This document shows, in pieces, positions 1 through 6,066 of a DNA stretch of 7,738 nucleotides. Below the pieces are notes generated by a model, which was given only the letters and a program-made list of their open reading frames with translations, did not search any database and had not been told where the DNA came from. How positions within the stretch are numbered: position 1 is the first letter of the stretch; each line of letters starts with the position of its first letter. Source of the DNA: Lachnospiraceae bacterium (GTDB taxonomy: Bacteria > Bacillota > Clostridia > Lachnospirales > Lachnospiraceae); NCBI GenBank assembly GCA_003535955.1, contig DPZM01000121.1, forward strand, positions 1,277 through 9,014, given 5' to 3'. The position numbers and the translations under genes were made by a program.

Positions 1-96
1 CTAAGCTCGGTAGATATAAATCAGTTCAGAGAATATATATTAACATCCAAAGTGCAGGAATTCATTGCAGACAATGCAAATATAAAGACTGAATAA
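1..96 (+). CDS. C-terminal fragment of an upstream gene, possibly trigger factor
   Basis: Frame 1 is open from the window edge to a TAA at 94-96 and encodes 31 residues ending in VQEFIADNANIKTE. The pattern of a helix followed by K-V-x-E-F-I-x-x-N-A-x-I resembles the extreme C-terminus of trigger factor, the ribosome-associated chaperone and prolyl isomerase, where an 'eK..dFl.enAki' ending is common. This is a family resemblance over a very short stretch, so the identity is tentative; another SurA/PrsA-like isomerase or an unrelated protein is possible. It ends 32 bp before asnS on the same strand with no terminator between them, so the two are probably co-transcribed. Confidence 0.5.
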   Translation, partial: LSSVDINQFREYILTSKVQEFIADNANIKTE

Positions 97-128
97 TACA
101 AATTTATGAAGAAAAGGCAGGTAAGACC

Positions 129-1520
129 ATGGAATTAACACAGATCAGGGAATTATACAGAAACAAGGAAGAATATTATGATAAGAAGGTAACCGTAGGC
201 GGATGGGTAAGAAGCATAAGGGATTCCAAGACCTTCGGTTTTATCGTTATGAACGACGGTACATTTTTTGAACCTTTGCAGATAGTGTACGGAGACAGGC
301 TTGCGAATTTTGCCGATATAAACAGGATAAACGTAGGAGCAGCCCTTATAGTCACAGGTACCCTTGTTGCAACCCCACAGGCCAAGCAGCCCTTTGAGAT
401 ACAGGCAGATGAGGTTGTTATAGAAGGAGCATCCACACCCGATTACCCCCTTCAGAAGAAGAGACATACGCTGGAGTATTTAAGGACAATAACTCATCTG
501 CGAGCAAGGACCAATACCTTCCAGGCAGTGTTCAGGGTTCGTTCGCTTGCGGCATATGCGATACATAAGTTCTTCCAGGAGAGGGGATTCGTATATGTCC
601 ATACACCTCTTATAACCGGAAGTGACTGTGAAGGTGCGGGCGAGATGTTCCGTGTTACGACCCTTGATATGGATGAAATACCCAGGACAGAAGAAGGAAA
701 GGTTGATTTTTCACAGGATTTCTTCGGCAAGGAGACCAACCTTACCGTAAGCGGACAGCTTAACGGTGAGACCTATGCGATGGCATTTAAGAATATCTAT
801 ACCTTCGGTCCTACCTTCAGGGCTGAGAACTCGAATACAACAAGACATGCTGCCGAATTCTGGATGATCGAACCGGAGATGGCTTTTGCTGACCTTAAGG
901 ATGATATGGTCCTTGCAGAGAGTATGATCAAGTATATCATCAGATATGTAATGGAGAATGCCCCTGAAGAAATGGCTTTCTTTAACCAGTTCATGGATAA
1001 GGGCCTTATCGAGAGGCTTGAGCATGTAGTCAATTCGGATTTCGGGCATGTTACCTATACGGATGCCATTAAGATACTTGAAAAACATAATGATGAGTTC
1101 GAATACAAGGTATTCTGGGGTTGTGACCTTCAGACGGAGCATGAGAGGTACCTTACGGAGAAGGAATTCAAGAGGCCGGTATTCGTTACGGACTATCCCA
1201 AGGAGATAAAAGCTTTTTATATGAAGCTTAATGAAGATGGCAAGACTGTTGCCGCTATGGACTGTCTGGTTCCCGGTATCGGAGAGATAATCGGAGGAAG
1301 CCAGAGGGAGGACGATTACGATAAGCTGCTTGCCAGGATGGAAGAACTGGGACTTAAAAAGGAGGATTATGACTTTTACCTTGATCTTCGTAAATACGGT
1401 TCCGCAAGACATTCCGGTTTTGGCCTGGGATTTGAGAGATGCGTTATGTATCTTACCGGAATGGCCAACATAAGGGATGTCATTCCCTTCCCCAGAACAG
1501 TAAACAATTGTGAGCTGTAA
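129..1520 (+). CDS. asnS: Asparaginyl-tRNA synthetase (class IIb)
   Basis: This cytoplasmic enzyme charges tRNA-Asn with asparagine using ATP. The 463-residue length is normal for bacterial AsnS. Residues about 20-100 form the OB-fold anticodon-binding domain (VTVGGWVRSIRDSKTFGFI at the start). The class II catalytic core follows: motif 1 around 145-161 with the invariant proline in HTPLI (Pro160), motif 2 around 224-249 with the FRAEN arginine (Arg231), and motif 3 around 432-444 with GLGFERCVMYLTG (Arg437). The ending PFPRT is typical of AsnS. The ATG at 129 has a modest AGG-type ribosome site upstream (around 115-121). No promoter or riboswitch/T-box leader fits in the 32-bp gap before it, so transcription probably comes from upstream. 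A related AspRS is unlikely given the AsnS-like motif spacing and overall length. Confidence 0.97.
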   Translation: MELTQIRELYRNKEEYYDKKVTVGGWVRSIRDSKTFGFIVMNDGTFFEPLQIVYGDRLANFADINRINVGAALIVTGTLVATPQAKQPFEIQADEVVIEGASTPDYPLQKKRHTLEYLRTITHLRARTNTFQAVFRVRSLAAYAIHKFFQERGFVYVHTPLITGSDCEGAGEMFRVTTLDMDEIPRTEEGKVDFSQDFFGKETNLTVSGQLNGETYAMAFKNIYTFGPTFRAENSNTTRHAAEFWMIEPEMAFADLKDDMVLAESMIKYIIRYVMENAPEEMAFFNQFMDKGLIERLEHVVNSDFGHVTYTDAIKILEKHNDEFEYKVFWGCDLQTEHERYLTEKEFKRPVFVTDYPKEIKAFYMKLNEDGKTVAAMDCLVPGIGEIIGGSQREDDYDKLLARMEELGLKKEDYDFYLDLRKYGSARHSGFGLGFERCVMYLTGMANIRDVIPFPRTVNNCEL

Positions 1521-1531
1521 TATTTACATTT

Positions 1532-1548
1532 TGTTACAATTATGTTAA
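1532..1548 (+). promoter_or_regulatory. Candidate WalR (YycF/VicR) operator
   Basis: TGTTAC-AATTA-TGTTAA matches the described WalR consensus TGT(A/T)A(A/T/C)-N5-TGT(A/T)A(A/T/C) at every specified position, with the exact 11-bp half-site phasing. It lies 85 bp upstream of the start of a coiled-coil NlpC/P60 hydrolase, the gene class that WalRK controls in Bacillus, Staphylococcus and Streptococcus (cwlO, lytE, pcsB relatives). A weak -10 candidate, GATAAA at 1581-1586, has no good -35, as expected of an activated promoter. The match is seen directly; binding by WalR is inferred. In AT-rich DNA chance matches occur, so location carries much of the weight. Confidence 0.55.
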
Positions 1549-1574
1549 CATAACATATGAGGGAAATTGTAACA
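1532..1574. repeat. Perfect 10-bp inverted repeat with inner palindrome
   Basis: TGTTACAATT at 1532-1541 is the exact reverse complement of AATTGTAACA at 1565-1574. The 23-bp interval contains a second palindrome, ATGTTAACAT (1542-1551), and TATGTTA/TAACATA (1541-1547 and 1551-1557). No T-run follows the right arm, so it does not look like an asnS terminator. The repeated GTTA/TAAC words on both strands look more like a cluster of protein-binding half-sites. It overlaps the WalR-type site, and the right arm adds a further TGTAAC half-site. Confidence 0.6.
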
Positions 1575-1617
1575 TTTAGGGATAAATGCCGTCGGCAGGT
1601 TTTGTGGGGGCACTGCC
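1573..1617 (+). other. Small hairpins in the presumed leader of the NlpC/P60 gene
   Basis: CATTTA (1573-1578) pairs with TAAATG (1583-1588) over a four-base GGGA loop, and GGCAG (1594-1598) pairs with CTGCC (1613-1617) over a 14-base loop. The segment ends just before the ribosome site AAAGGAG (1622-1628). It shows no match I can recognise to c-di-AMP, c-di-GMP or other riboswitch cores and is short for those classes. The stems are short and may be incidental. Confidence 0.25.
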
Positions 1618-1633
1618 TTATAAAGGAGTATAA

Positions 1634-2980
1634 ATGAGAAAAAGGGGTATTTTACTGTTTTTAGTGCTTACTCTTTCTGTTATGCCGGTAATGAATGTAT
1701 CGGCGGTTACCAAGAATGAAGCACAGGAGCAGAAAAAGGCAGCTCAGAAGGGGTTGGATGCTGTCAACAGCAGTATAAACAGTATAGAGGAAAATAAAGA
1801 GGCCGTGGAGGAAGAGATCACTGAGATAGATGCTCAGCTTGTTGATCTTTTGCTTACGGTCGATCTTATTTCAGATGATATCAATTCAAAACAGGCGGCG
1901 ATAGATGAGGCTCAGGCTGAATATGAGGTAGCCAAGAGCCAGGAAGAAGAACAATACGCTTCCATGAAAAGACGCATCAAATTTATGTACGAGAAGGGTG
2001 ATAAGAAGTACATAGAGATGTTTCTTCAATCTGAGAGTATTGCCGATATCGTTAACAAATCCGACTATGTTGAACTCCTGTATGAATACGACAGACAGAT
2101 GCTTCTGAATTATCAGGCGACCAAGGAGGAAGAAGCCAGGATCAGGGAAAGGCTTGAGGATGAAAAGAGTGAACTTGTTGAAATGCAGGATGAGTATGTA
2201 GCTGAATCCGAGCATCTTCAGGAACTTATAGATCAAAAGAGAAGCACACTTGCCAATTTTGAAGCTGAGCTCTCAGCAGCAAAAAAGAAAGCAAATGAAT
2301 ACCAGACACAGATAAAAAAACAAACGGCGGTGCTTAAGGAAATAGAAGCGGCTGAGGCCAAGAAGAGGGCCGAAGAGGAAGCCCGAAAGAAGAAGGAAGC
2401 TGAGGCTAAGAAAAAAGCCGAAGAAGAGGCCAAGAAGAAGTCAGAAGAGGATAAGAAAAACAAGGACGCCGAGAATAAGGAAAACGTAGAAGAGAATACA
2501 CCGAACGACAGTAAGGAAGAAGATAATTCAAACACCGGTGATAACAATGAAGGTGGTGAAACCCCTGAAGTAAAGGAAGAACCTGCACAAACTGAAGAAC
2601 CTGCTCCTGCAAAGGAGCCGGCATCACCCGGAGATGCGGGCAAGGGTAAGCAGATTGCTGATTTTGCCTGCAGGTATGTGGGTAATCCGTACGTATCGGG
2701 AGGAACATCCCTTACAAACGGAGCTGACTGTTCCGGATTTACATGGGCGGTATATAATAACTTCGGATATTCACTTCCCAGAAGTTCCTATTCGCAGTCT
2801 ACCTATGGACGGGAGGTCAGTTATTCAGAGGCACAGCCCGGTGATATAATTTACTATGGCGGTCATGTGGGAATATATATCGGAGGCGGCAAGATAGTTC
2901 ATGCTTCCACGGCAGCTACGGGAATAAAGATAAGCAATGCCCTGTACAGGTCCATAATAACGGTAAGAAGAATAGTATAA
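1634..2980 (+). CDS. Secreted coiled-coil NlpC/P60 peptidoglycan hydrolase (PcsB/CwlO-like)
   Basis: This is a predicted exported cell-wall endopeptidase that cleaves peptide stems of peptidoglycan during growth or division. Residues 1-24 are a signal peptide (basic MRKR, hydrophobic core, cleavage likely after VSA). Residues about 27-240 are a long coiled coil containing the PcsB-type segment RIKFMYEKGDKKYIEMFL (114-131). Residues about 241-285 are a Lys/Glu/Ala-rich helix, and 286-337 an acidic, Pro/Thr-rich linker. The NlpC/P60 domain occupies about 338-448, with catalytic Cys366 (GADCSGF), His411 (GGHVGIYIG) and probable third polar residue His423 (IVHAS). The ATG at 1634 has a strong AAAGGAG site five bases upstream. 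In relatives such as CwlO and PcsB the coiled coil mediates control by FtsEX; no ftsEX is visible here. A WalR-type site lies upstream. The bond specificity (for example DL-endopeptidase) cannot be read from the sequence. Confidence 0.92.
   Translation: MRKRGILLFLVLTLSVMPVMNVSAVTKNEAQEQKKAAQKGLDAVNSSINSIEENKEAVEEEITEIDAQLVDLLLTVDLISDDINSKQAAIDEAQAEYEVAKSQEEEQYASMKRRIKFMYEKGDKKYIEMFLQSESIADIVNKSDYVELLYEYDRQMLLNYQATKEEEARIRERLEDEKSELVEMQDEYVAESEHLQELIDQKRSTLANFEAELSAAKKKANEYQTQIKKQTAVLKEIEAAEAKKRAEEEARKKKEAEAKKKAEEEAKKKSEEDKKNKDAENKENVEENTPNDSKEEDNSNTGDNNEGGETPEVKEEPAQTEEPAPAKEPASPGDAGKGKQIADFACRYVGNPYVSGGTSLTNGADCSGFTWAVYNNFGYSLPRSSYSQSTYGREVSYSEAQPGDIIYYGGHVGIYIGGGKIVHASTAATGIKISNALYRSIITVRRIV
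2369..2464 (+). repeat. Two 16-residue Lys/Glu/Ala repeats inside the hydrolase gene
   Basis: Residues 246-261 (AEEEARKKKEAEAKKK) and 262-277 (AEEEAKKKSEEDKKNK) are imperfect tandem copies of a charged helical unit. Such KE-rich stretches form single alpha helices or extended coiled coils and commonly link the regulatory coiled coil to the catalytic domain. The purine-rich DNA here is prone to slippage, so copy number may vary between strains. Confidence 0.6.
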
Positions 2981-2985
2981 GTAAC

Positions 2986-3020
2986 AAAAGGTTCCGGATG
3001 AAAGAATCCGGAACCTTTTT
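2986..3020. terminator. Bidirectional Rho-independent terminator
   Basis: A perfect 14-bp stem, AAAAGGTTCCGGAT (2986-2999) with ATCCGGAACCTTTT (3006-3019), closes a six-base loop (GAAAGA). On the plus strand the stem is followed by a run of five T (3016-3020), giving a strong terminator for the NlpC/P60 gene, whose stop is at 2978-2980. Read on the minus strand the stem ends in TTTT, so it can also terminate the convergent trkAH transcript. The trkH stop codon (3019-3021) overlaps the terminator edge. Confidence 0.93.
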
Positions 3021-4488
3021 ATTTGGAAAACTTATGAATATAATAGGCGAACATATCCTTCCACAGCCCCGGATGGAACATCATGAGCATGGGGAAGAGT
3101 TCAAGACGTCCTGCCAGCATATCAAACATAAGGATAAACTTGGAGAAAACAGAAAAATGTGAGAAGTTCTGAGTGGGCCCGACCATCGAAAGACCGGGTC
3201 CTATATTATTAATAGTTGCCGCAACTGCAGTGAAATTGGTAACAAGGTCATTACCGTCTATTGAAACCAGAAGGACGGATAACGAGAAGATGATAACAAA
3301 TGAAACAAAGAAAACATTTGTAGCGCGAACGACTTCGTGTTCTATAGCCTTGTCATCCATCTTGATTTTTTTGATGCTCTTGGGATGAACATAAGAGATC
3401 ATTTCCTTTATTATGGTCTTTCTAAGGATAATAAGCCTTGAGACCTTTATTCCACCACCGGTTGAGCCTGCACATGCTCCGATGAACATAAGGAATACGA
3501 GTACAGTCTGGCAGACAGCAGGCCATTTATCAAAGTCTACAGAAGAAAATCCGGTAGTGGTTATGATCGAAGCAACCTGAAAGGCAGAAGCCCTCAGGGC
3601 ATCGATAGGATTCGCAAATGTACGCATAATACGTGTAAAGATAATAGCTATGGCAATAAGAATAATAGCGAAGTAATGAAGAACTTCCTCCATGGTGACA
3701 GCCTTTTTAAACTGCTTAAAAAGTATAAGGTAATAAGCATTAAAATTAACTCCGAAAAGGATCATAAAAACAGTAACGACCCACTGAAGATAGGGGGAAT
3801 AGCTTGTAAAGCTGTCATTCTTTATACCGAATCCACCTGTACCCGCAGTTGCGGTCGAGGTACATATGGCTTCAAACAGCGGCATGTCTCCTAACAAAAG
3901 AAAGATGATCTCAACGATAGTAAGAACAAAATAAATGATATAGAGTATCCTTGCGGTTGAACGGATCTGAGGGACAAGCTTACCCACAGAAGGTCCCGGG
4001 CTTTCCGCCTTCATGATATTCATCTGGGAACCGCCGCCTATGGGGATAATGGCAAGAAGAAATACAAGTACGCCCATACCTCCGATCCAGTGAGTAAAGC
4101 ATCGCCAGAAGGTAGAACATTTACTTAGATATTCAACCTCCGGAAGAATGGATGCACCGGTAGTTGTAAAGCCGGATACCGTTTCAAAAAGAGCATCGGT
4201 TAAGGAAGGAATCTCACCTGTAAGATAAAAGGGAAGGCTCCCGAAGAAACTTAAAAAAATCCAGCTTAAAGAGGTGATTATGCAGCCTTCCTTAAGGTAA
4301 AAGACAAAGGATGTGGGTTTTCTTAAGGACATGCCAATGCCCAAAAAGCCACAGATGGCAGCCACGATCAGATAATAAAGACCAAACCTTTCCCTGTATA
4401 TAAGAGATATGATACCGGGAAGGAGCAGAAGTGCCGCTTCTATTTTAAGCACCTGCCCTAAAGTATATCGAACTATCGAACTATTCAT
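3019..4488 (-). CDS. trkH: Trk-type potassium uptake membrane subunit TrkH
   Basis: This polytopic inner-membrane protein forms the potassium-conducting pore of the Trk system, gated by the TrkA ring encoded just upstream. At 489 residues it has normal family length. The four pore-loop repeats are visible by their filter regions: TTTGAS (108-113), ATAGTGGFG (213-221), ITTTGFSS (309-316) and NNIGPGLS (427-434). The GSTGGGIK segment (341-348) corresponds to the intramembrane gating loop, and GRLELFP (460-466) is the conserved C-terminal signature. Many hydrophobic helices lie between them. The ATG is at 4486-4488, preceded by GGAG seven bases away. It starts 19 bp after the trkA stop, so the two are an operon. 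KtrB is a shorter relative, and the length and tandem two-RCK partner favour TrkH. Whether sodium or protons are co-transported cannot be read here. Confidence 0.95.
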   Translation of the reverse strand: MNSSIVRYTLGQVLKIEAALLLLPGIISLIYRERFGLYYLIVAAICGFLGIGMSLRKPTSFVFYLKEGCIITSLSWIFLSFFGSLPFYLTGEIPSLTDALFETVSGFTTTGASILPEVEYLSKCSTFWRCFTHWIGGMGVLVFLLAIIPIGGGSQMNIMKAESPGPSVGKLVPQIRSTARILYIIYFVLTIVEIIFLLLGDMPLFEAICTSTATAGTGGFGIKNDSFTSYSPYLQWVVTVFMILFGVNFNAYYLILFKQFKKAVTMEEVLHYFAIILIAIAIIFTRIMRTFANPIDALRASAFQVASIITTTGFSSVDFDKWPAVCQTVLVFLMFIGACAGSTGGGIKVSRLIILRKTIIKEMISYVHPKSIKKIKMDDKAIEHEVVRATNVFFVSFVIIFSLSVLLVSIDGNDLVTNFTAVAATINNIGPGLSMVGPTQNFSHFSVFSKFILMFDMLAGRLELFPMLMMFHPGLWKDMFAYYIHKFSK

Positions 4489-4528
4489 TATAACGCTCCG
4501 TACTGAACTATTTAAGTATATCGACTAT
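4461..4528 (-). repeat. Near-identical direct repeats across the trkA/trkH junction
   Basis: In plus-strand orientation AAGTATATCGAACTAT (4461-4476) recurs as AAGTATATCGACTAT (4514-4528), differing by one inserted A. The first copy lies in the trkH 5' codons and the second in the last codons of trkA. CGAACTAT is also tandemly duplicated at 4469-4484, and GAACTAT occurs again at 4505-4511 over the trkA stop. The segment between includes the trkH ribosome site and start codon. It may be a remnant of local duplication or chance. Confidence 0.5.
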
Positions 4529-5896
4529 ACTGTTAAAGCCGGTATGTGTAGTAACAATCATTACCGAATCACCTACCATCAGGCAGTCGGAACCGCTTGG
4601 CATAAATATCTTACCGGCCCTGTTGATAAGGGCGATGATAAGATTATTCTTAAGAGAAAGATCTGCAAGCGTGATCCCGGTAACCTGTGATTCCTTGTCT
4701 ATCATAAACTCAATGGCTTCGACCCTGTGATCATACATGTGGTAGAGGGTTTCTATGTTTGAATTAATTGAAGCCTTCTTGGCTCTTACATAGGCGATTA
4801 TCGCTTCAGATGTTATATATCTGGGATAAACGATGCTTCCAAGATCCAGCTTACTGATGACACCGCGGAAATTGATACGGTTTATCTTGGTAATGACCTT
4901 TGCCTTACTTACCTGTTTAGCATATAGTGTCAGGATGATGTTTTCCTCATCTATTCCTGTAAGAGGTATGAAGGCATTGGCCTTTTCTATTCCTTCTTCA
5001 TGGAGGAGTTCCTCGCTTGTTCCGTCACCGTTAATGATTATCGCCTTGGGAAGCAGGATACTCAGTTCTTCACATCTGTTCTTGTCATTTTCCACTATCT
5101 TAACCGACATTCCCATATTAAGAAGACTGTTTGCAAGATAATATGCAGCCTTACCGCCGCCTATTATCATGACATCCTTGACTTTGTTGCTCTTTACACC
5201 TATCTGTGAGAAGAAATCCTTAACACTTCTTCTTGGAGAAACGAAGGAAATGATGTCGTCGCTCAGTATCCTGTCATTACCTGAGGGTATGAATACCTTG
5301 TCATCGCGTTCTATTGCACATATAAGGATTTTGGTCTTTATGACAGAGGAAAGATCGCAGATACGAATCTGGTTAAGCGGACTGTCCTCGTTTATCTTGA
5401 ACTTGATAAGCTCGGCCTGTCCGTGGGCAAAGGAACTGACTTCAAGGGCTGACGGCATACAGAGGATACGGGAAATCTCCTTGGCGACCTCGAATTCCGG
5501 GTTTATGATCATGGCCAGTCCCAGCTGATCGGTAAGATACTGGATCTCCCTGCTGTATTCAGGTGTTCTTACACGGGCAATGGTGGCACAGTTACCAACC
5601 TGCTTGGCAACCGTACAGCATAAGAGGTTAAGCTCGTCAGATCCTGTAACTGCTATCATAAGATCGGCATTTTTAATACCGGCTTCTTCCTGAGTCGTAA
5701 AACTGGCTCCGTTTCCCTCAACACCCATTATATCGAAGGTATTGGTAAGAGCTTCCAGGTTCTTGGCATTTTTATCTATTATGGTTATCTCATTGCCTTC
5801 CTTGCTTAAGATCTCTACAAGGGTAGAGCCTACCTTGCCGCAACCTACTATTATTATCTTAAGTCCCTGCTTGACGGGACTTTTCCGACCAAACAT
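4508..5896 (-). CDS. trkA: Trk potassium uptake regulatory subunit TrkA (two RCK modules)
   Basis: This peripheral cytoplasmic protein binds nucleotides and gates TrkH. Counted from the ATG at 5894-5896 it has 462 residues, typical of the full-length tandem form. It contains RCK_N1 (about 13-130) with the Rossmann loop GCGKVG (18-23) and Asp41 at the end of strand 2, RCK_C1 (about 160-222), RCK_N2 (about 240-360) with GGGKAA (246-251) and Glu269, and RCK_C2 (about 390-452). The acidic residues ending strand 2 favour NAD(H) over NADP(H). The second loop ends in Ala where Gly is usual. The TTG at 5902 would add two residues, but the ribosome site sits only three bases from it, so the ATG is preferred. 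It is the first gene of the trkA-trkH operon. RCK_C domains of Firmicute potassium transporters can bind c-di-AMP; that is family knowledge and is not shown by this sequence. Confidence 0.94.
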   Translation of the reverse strand: MFGRKSPVKQGLKIIIVGCGKVGSTLVEILSKEGNEITIIDKNAKNLEALTNTFDIMGVEGNGASFTTQEEAGIKNADLMIAVTGSDELNLLCCTVAKQVGNCATIARVRTPEYSREIQYLTDQLGLAMIINPEFEVAKEISRILCMPSALEVSSFAHGQAELIKFKINEDSPLNQIRICDLSSVIKTKILICAIERDDKVFIPSGNDRILSDDIISFVSPRRSVKDFFSQIGVKSNKVKDVMIIGGGKAAYYLANSLLNMGMSVKIVENDKNRCEELSILLPKAIIINGDGTSEELLHEEGIEKANAFIPLTGIDEENIILTLYAKQVSKAKVITKINRINFRGVISKLDLGSIVYPRYITSEAIIAYVRAKKASINSNIETLYHMYDHRVEAIEFMIDKESQVTGITLADLSLKNNLIIALINRAGKIFMPSGSDCLMVGDSVMIVTTHTGFNSIVDILK

Positions 5897-5905
5897 ATTC
5901 AATAT

Positions 5906-5912
5906 CTCCCTT
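5906..5912 (-). promoter_or_regulatory. Ribosome binding site of trkA
   Basis: On the minus strand this reads AAGGGAG. It is nine bases from the ATG (5894-5896) but only three from the in-frame TTG (5900-5902), which decides the start in favour of the ATG. Confidence 0.7.
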
Positions 5913-5926
5913 CTGAATCAAGCAAT

Positions 5927-5935
5927 ATAATACCA
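5927..5935 (-). promoter_or_regulatory. Extended -10 promoter candidate for trkAH
   Basis: The minus strand reads TGGTATTAT, an extended -10 (TGn followed by TATTAT, one mismatch to TATAAT). No good -35 lies 16-18 bp upstream, which is acceptable for extended -10 promoters. Transcription would start near 5920, giving a leader of about 25 bases that contains the trkA ribosome site. This makes the promoter divergent from that of guaA. Confidence 0.5.
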
Positions 5936-5987
5936 CTTTATTAATAAAAAAGCATTAAATTGTTGTAATTATTGGTAAAATGCAAGA

Positions 5988-6016
5988 TTGAAAGAAGATG
6001 TTACAAAGTGTATGAT
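5988..6016 (+). promoter_or_regulatory. Sigma-A promoter of guaA
   Basis: TTGAAA (5988-5993) and TATGAT (6011-6016), each one mismatch from consensus, are separated by the optimal 17 bp. The start would fall near 6023, leaving a leader of about 45 bases, too short for a purine riboswitch. I see no guanine-riboswitch core or PurR-type box I can identify in the 5897-6066 region. Confidence 0.75.
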
Positions 6017-6053
6017 AATATTATTCATCAGATAAAGTGACTATACTCATATT

Positions 6054-6059
6054 AGGGAG
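6054..6059 (+). promoter_or_regulatory. Ribosome binding site of guaA
   Basis: AGGGAG lies seven bases before the ATG at 6067. It falls inside the reading frame if the upstream in-frame GTG (6037) is used, and that GTG has no ribosome site, so the ATG is the start. Confidence 0.85.
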
Positions 6060-6066
6060 ACAGAAC

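Noticed and set aside
711..1412. 233-codon open frame on the minus strand inside asnS
   Set aside because: It is antisense to a well-conserved synthetase gene and its translation shows no recognisable domain; it is a coding shadow.
1575..1625. Riboswitch (c-di-AMP or c-di-GMP) in the leader of the hydrolase gene
   Set aside because: c-di-AMP riboswitches often precede such genes, but the region is too short and none of the conserved core sequences I know is present.
2233..2643. Ser/Phe/Ala-rich open frame on the minus strand opposite the hydrolase
   Set aside because: Its composition is simply the complement of the Lys/Glu-rich coiled-coil codons; it is not a gene.
5960..6010. TGTAAT (5964-5969) and TGTTAC (5999-6004) as a WalR site upstream of guaA
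   Set aside because: Neither has a second half-site at the required five-base spacing; they are isolated half-sites in AT-rich DNA.
6037..6066. GTG-initiated N-terminal extension of guaA by 10 residues
   Set aside because: There is no ribosome site before the GTG, and the AGGGAG at 6054-6059 is correctly placed for the ATG at 6067, where the conserved GuaA N-terminus begins.
5903..6066. Purine riboswitch upstream of guaA
   Set aside because: The promoter leaves only about 45 leader bases and the three-helix guanine aptamer core is not present.
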